Shown piece after piece: positions 7,378 through 9,434 of a stretch of DNA of 9,434 nucleotides (positions within the stretch are counted from its first letter, which is position 1; every line of letters starts with the position of its first letter). The notes beneath the pieces were generated by a model. That model searched no databases and had not been told where the DNA came from. It saw only the letters and a program-made list of their open reading frames with translations. The position numbers were made by a program, and so were the translations under genes. This stretch comes from Actinomycetes bacterium (GTDB lineage Bacteria > Actinomycetota > Acidimicrobiia > Acidimicrobiales > RAAP-2): assembly GCA_021784205.1 (NCBI GenBank), contig JAJXTB010000103.1:1-9434 (forward strand), written 5' to 3'.

Positions 7378-7530
7378 GTTTGCTGCGGGTCGACGTCATC
7401 TTCTAGCGCGAATGATTCGCTTTCAGCAGTCCTGATGCGGACCTACGGATTCCCCGTGCGCTCGGTACAGGGCTGGTCGCCTCGGCACCGGGTGAATGAG
7501 TGCTGGTGACAGGAGACCGTTAATGGGAAC

Positions 7531-7546
7531 TTGCGAATATTCGTAA
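7531..7546. promoter_or_regulatory. hip operator O1 (upstream)
   Basis: TTGCGAATATTCGTAA is a 16-bp near-perfect palindrome that differs from O2 (7568-7583) at a single base, the third. HipB-type antitoxins are dimeric helix-turn-helix proteins that bind such palindromes upstream of their own gene. The centre lies 37 bp from the centre of O2, about 3.5 helical turns. Confidence 0.75.
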
Positions 7547-7567
7547 CTCCTGGCTGTTTGACTGGTC

Positions 7568-7583
7568 TTACGAATATTCGTAA
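7568..7583. promoter_or_regulatory. hip operator O2 (promoter-proximal)
   Basis: TTACGAATATTCGTAA is a perfect 16-bp palindrome ending 23 nt before the GTG at 7607. It overlaps the region where the -35 element of the hipBA promoter should lie, so a bound HipB dimer would block RNA polymerase. It is the best match to the consensus formed with O1. Autorepression by HipB or the HipBA complex is the established pattern for this family; here it is inferred from position and symmetry. Confidence 0.8.
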
Positions 7584-7613
7584 TCAGTGACAAAATGCGC
7601 TAAATTGTGAATA
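7577..7613 (+). promoter_or_regulatory. candidate hipBA promoter, probably leaderless
   Basis: TAAATT at 7601-7606 fits the actinobacterial TANNNT -10 pattern. Transcription would begin about 7 nt later, at or next to ATG 7613. No Shine-Dalgarno sequence precedes the gene, which agrees with a leaderless mRNA. A -35 would fall at about 7577-7583, inside operator O2, and matches the consensus poorly. A second candidate pair is TTACGA (7568-7573) and CAAAAT (7591-7596) with a 17-nt spacer; this would start at about 7603 and include the GTG at 7607. Confidence 0.45.
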
Positions 7614-7864
7614 TGAGCAAGTCCAACATCACCGCCCCAGAAGACCCATATCGCGTGTACACCGCCGCGTCGATTGGGCCAGCCATTCGTCACTTTCGCG
7701 TCCTGGCTGGACTCTCTCAGGCGGAGTTGGCTGACAGCATCGGCGTGAGTGCCCCCTACCTGTCTCGTTTGGAGAACGGCCAGGAGACCGAGCAGCTGCG
7801 ACGGATCGTCGCGATCCTCAAGCGCCTGGGGGTCCGTATGACTCTTGAGAGGGCGGACTGGTAG
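7613..7864 (+). CDS. hipB: HipB-like antitoxin, XRE-family HTH repressor
   Basis: The protein has 83 residues from ATG 7613, or 85 from GTG 7607. I prefer ATG because of the apparent leaderless promoter. Almost the whole protein is one HTH_3/XRE domain. LSQAELADSIGVSAPYLSRL is the helix-turn-helix with its recognition helix, followed by ENGQETEQLRRIVAIL (dimer-forming helices) and a short tail RMTLERADW. HipB dimers bind palindromic operators, repress the hipBA operon and hold the HipA kinase inactive; the tail is the part exposed to proteolysis in E. coli HipB. The stop codon overlaps the start of hipA by one base (TAGTG), so the two are translationally coupled. Two matching palindromes lie upstream. 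The order antitoxin then toxin, the length and the partner make the call firm. Confidence 0.95.
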   Translation: MSKSNITAPEDPYRVYTAASIGPAIRHFRVLAGLSQAELADSIGVSAPYLSRLENGQETEQLRRIVAILKRLGVRMTLERADW

Positions 7865-9087
7865 TGGCCGACGTCCTCGAGCTGTGGCTCTATGGCGTGC
7901 GAGTCGCCACCGTTGAACGAACCAGGCAGCGTCTGCGCCTGGCCTACACGCCCGAGGCACGAAACGCGTTCGCTCCGGGTACGCCACTGCTGTCTCTGTC
8001 GCTGCCCGTCTCGGCGGAGACCTTTGGCAGTGCTGCAGTGCGGCCCTTCCTGGCGGGCCTACTGCCCGAAGAGGAACCACTCGGGGCGATCGCCGTGCAA
8101 CTCGGACTTCGCGCTGACGACGTCTTCGGTATGCTCGCAGCACTGGGGAGGGAGTGCGCCGGCGCGCTCGTCATCCAGGCGGAGGGTGATCCACAGACAC
8201 AGCCGGAGACGACCACGACGGCCGAGCCGATCGATGACGATCAGCTGGGCGATCTCCTCGCCAATCTCCGCACCGCGCCCCTGGGAGCGAGCACTCGCGT
8301 CCGTCTATCACTGGGCGGAGCACAACAGAAGCTGCTTCTCACGCGCATGCCCGACGGGCGGTGGGGTCGACCCGTCGACGGCACGCCATCGACGCACATC
8401 TTGAAGCCCGAGATACGGCGAGTTCCTCGCTCGGTGGCCAACGAGGCGTTCTGCATGAGGTTCGCGAAGCACCTGGGCGTGCCCGTCGCCGAGGTCGAGA
8501 CGATCGAGGTGCACGGACGCCCCGTGCTCGTCGTCGAGCGCTTCGATCGCAGAGTTGACCCTGACGGCACCGTCGAGCGAGTCCATCAAGAGGACTTCTG
8601 CCAGGCCCTCGGGTATCCGCCGAGTCGCAAGTACCAAGAAGACGGCGGACTGGGTCTTCGCGACCTGGCCGACACGCTCAACGGCGTCGATCCCGCGTCG
8701 CTCTCGACGATGCTGGCGTACCTCGTCGTGCACGTGGTGGTCGCCAACGGCGACGCGCACGCCAAGAACTACTCGCTCCTTCACACTCGAGACGGTGCAT
8801 TGTCTCTCGCGCCGCTCTATGACGTCATGTCGACACTCCGCTACGGAGTCGAGTATCTCGCGATGTACGTCGATGGCGTTCAACGACTTGACCGTGTCAC
8901 CGGCACACGAGTCATCAACGAGGCCGCGCGCTGGGGCATGTCACGAGAGACGGCGCGCGGCGTCGTCGGCGACCTGGTGTCACGTGTGCCTCAGGCGATC
9001 GAGCTCGCCGCGAACGAGACCCCGGACCTCGCCCCCGAAGTGCTCGACACTGTTCGATCGCAGCTTCGCGCGCTTGGTGAGATGTAG
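7864..9087 (+). CDS. hipA: HipA-like serine/threonine kinase toxin
   Basis: The protein has 407 residues and a GTG start that overlaps the hipB stop by one base. The N-terminal HipA subdomain (about 5-105) shows FLAGLLPEEEPLGA and LAALGRECAGALVI. The kinase part follows: SLGGAQQKLLL (149-159), where S149 matches the autophosphorylated serine of E. coli HipA (S150); THILKPEIR with K181 as ATP-binding lysine; ANGDAHAKNYS with catalytic D297 and N302; and LAPLYDVMST with metal-binding D320. The key residues are therefore present and it should be an active kinase. E. coli HipA phosphorylates glutamyl-tRNA synthetase, stalling translation and causing persistence; other homologues use other tRNA synthetases, so the target here is unknown. 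It is full-length, not the split HipST form. Placed between an integrase and a tRNA att site, it probably stabilises the element or gives tolerance. Confidence 0.97.
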   Translation: MADVLELWLYGVRVATVERTRQRLRLAYTPEARNAFAPGTPLLSLSLPVSAETFGSAAVRPFLAGLLPEEEPLGAIAVQLGLRADDVFGMLAALGRECAGALVIQAEGDPQTQPETTTTAEPIDDDQLGDLLANLRTAPLGASTRVRLSLGGAQQKLLLTRMPDGRWGRPVDGTPSTHILKPEIRRVPRSVANEAFCMRFAKHLGVPVAEVETIEVHGRPVLVVERFDRRVDPDGTVERVHQEDFCQALGYPPSRKYQEDGGLGLRDLADTLNGVDPASLSTMLAYLVVHVVVANGDAHAKNYSLLHTRDGALSLAPLYDVMSTLRYGVEYLAMYVDGVQRLDRVTGTRVINEAARWGMSRETARGVVGDLVSRVPQAIELAANETPDLAPEVLDTVRSQLRALGEM

Positions 9088-9168
9088 CCGGAGTCGCTCT
9101 CGCGTCCACCCGGAAAGACCGTCGTGAGCTCGCCAACCACCCCTCAGGGGAGTCAACGGATGGGTGAC

Positions 9169-9230
9169 GGGCACTCCGTGGGCATCTCGTGGGCATCTTC
9201 TCGACCGTTTGGGCATCTCTGGGCATCACA
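9169..9230. repeat. five helically phased GGGCAYC direct repeats
   Basis: Units begin at 9169 (GGGCACTCCGT), 9180 (GGGCATCTCGT), 9191 (GGGCATCTTCT), 9211 (GGGCATCTCT) and 9221 (GGGCATCACA). Start-to-start distances are 11, 11, 20 and 10 bp, so all units face roughly the same side of the helix. They lie 85-146 bp from the tRNA-Gly 3' end. Position and form fit integrase arm-type binding sites, for which the integrase at 6205 has an N-terminal domain. Binding by another protein is possible. Confidence 0.65.
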
Positions 9231-9314
9231 CAGCGGGGTCTCATGGATAACAGCGGACACTGCTGGTCAATCGAAAAGCCAAGGGATTACTACTCTGCAG
9301 CGACAAATGCGGAG

Positions 9315-9386
<72 letters not shown>

Positions 9387-9406
9387 CGCCCCGAAGGACT
9401 TGGACC

Positions 9407-9412
9407 AGTCTA
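9407..9412 (-). promoter_or_regulatory. possible -10 element of the tRNA-Gly gene
   Basis: On the minus strand TAGACT (TANNNT pattern) ends 21 nt before the tRNA 5' end at 9385, a normal distance for a tRNA promoter. The -35 would fall at the very edge of the window and cannot be judged. Confidence 0.3.
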
Positions 9413-9434
9413 CCGGGGCTGATCCATCGGCCGA

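Noticed and set aside
7408..7420. GCGAATGATTCGC as a third hip operator
   Set aside because: It shares the GCGAAT/ATTCGC halves but has one extra central base and lacks the outer TTA/TAA, and it is 110 bp from O1. Probably chance or a weak structure after the integrase.
7568..8143. Minus-strand 191-residue frame across hipB and the start of hipA
   Set aside because: It is antisense to two secure genes and Arg-rich, as expected of a GC-rich shadow frame.
8308..9127. Long antisense and shifted frames (8308-8883 minus, 8555-9127 plus) over hipA
   Set aside because: HipA motifs run through the whole region in the main frame; these are shadow frames with low-complexity Arg/Ser/Pro composition.
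9138..9150. CCCCTCAGGGG as a terminator after hipA
   Set aside because: Only a four-pair stem with a three-base loop and no T-run; too weak to call.
9169..9230. CRISPR-like array
   Set aside because: The repeat units are only about 7-11 bp with no spacer structure and no cas genes are present.

Overview
The window looks like chromosomal DNA of a high-GC Gram-positive actinobacterium. Codon third positions are rich in G and C, the exported proteins are of a style common in Actinobacteria (single N-terminal anchors, four-cysteine DUF4232-like domains, many secreted proteins of unknown function), and one gene start looks leaderless. An Acidimicrobiia-like lineage is my guess from protein style only, not a demonstrated placement.

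Left part (1-5977): after the 3' end of an unknown gene (1-150, +) come five clear genes, all predicted to be exported or membrane-anchored. They are a secreted beta-propeller (224-1354, -), a small secreted four-cysteine protein (1593-2147, +), an anchored DUF4232-like/NTF2-like protein (2231-3175, -), a small anchored protein (3449-3949, +), and an anchored BNR-type propeller fused to a DUF4232-like domain (4193-5977, +). A 56-codon reading frame (3985-4155, +) sits in the gap between the last two with about 36 bp on either side, and its codon pattern looks coding. So 3449-5977 may be a three-gene operon. None has a known function. Together they suggest a cell-surface or periplasmic sensing, binding or assembly locus, but that is inference.

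Right part (6205-9385): a complete tyrosine recombinase with all six catalytic residues is followed by a hipB-hipA toxin-antitoxin operon. Two near-identical 16-bp palindromes (consensus TTACGAATATTCGTAA) lie upstream of hipB, one of them at its promoter. Downstream of hipA, five GGGCAYC units spaced 11, 11, 20 and 10 bp lie next to the 3' end of a tRNA-Gly(TCC) gene on the minus strand. Integrase, phased repeats and tRNA 3' end together look like one end of an integrative element inserted at tRNA-Gly, with HipBA as its stability or dormancy module. The second attachment-site copy was not found in the window, so the far edge of the element is unknown and the exported-protein genes may or may not belong to it.

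No gap between genes exceeds about 270 bases. The gaps hold candidate terminator hairpins (2195-2222 and 6051-6082), the hip operators and the repeat cluster. No CRISPR array, rRNA or recognisable insertion sequence is present.
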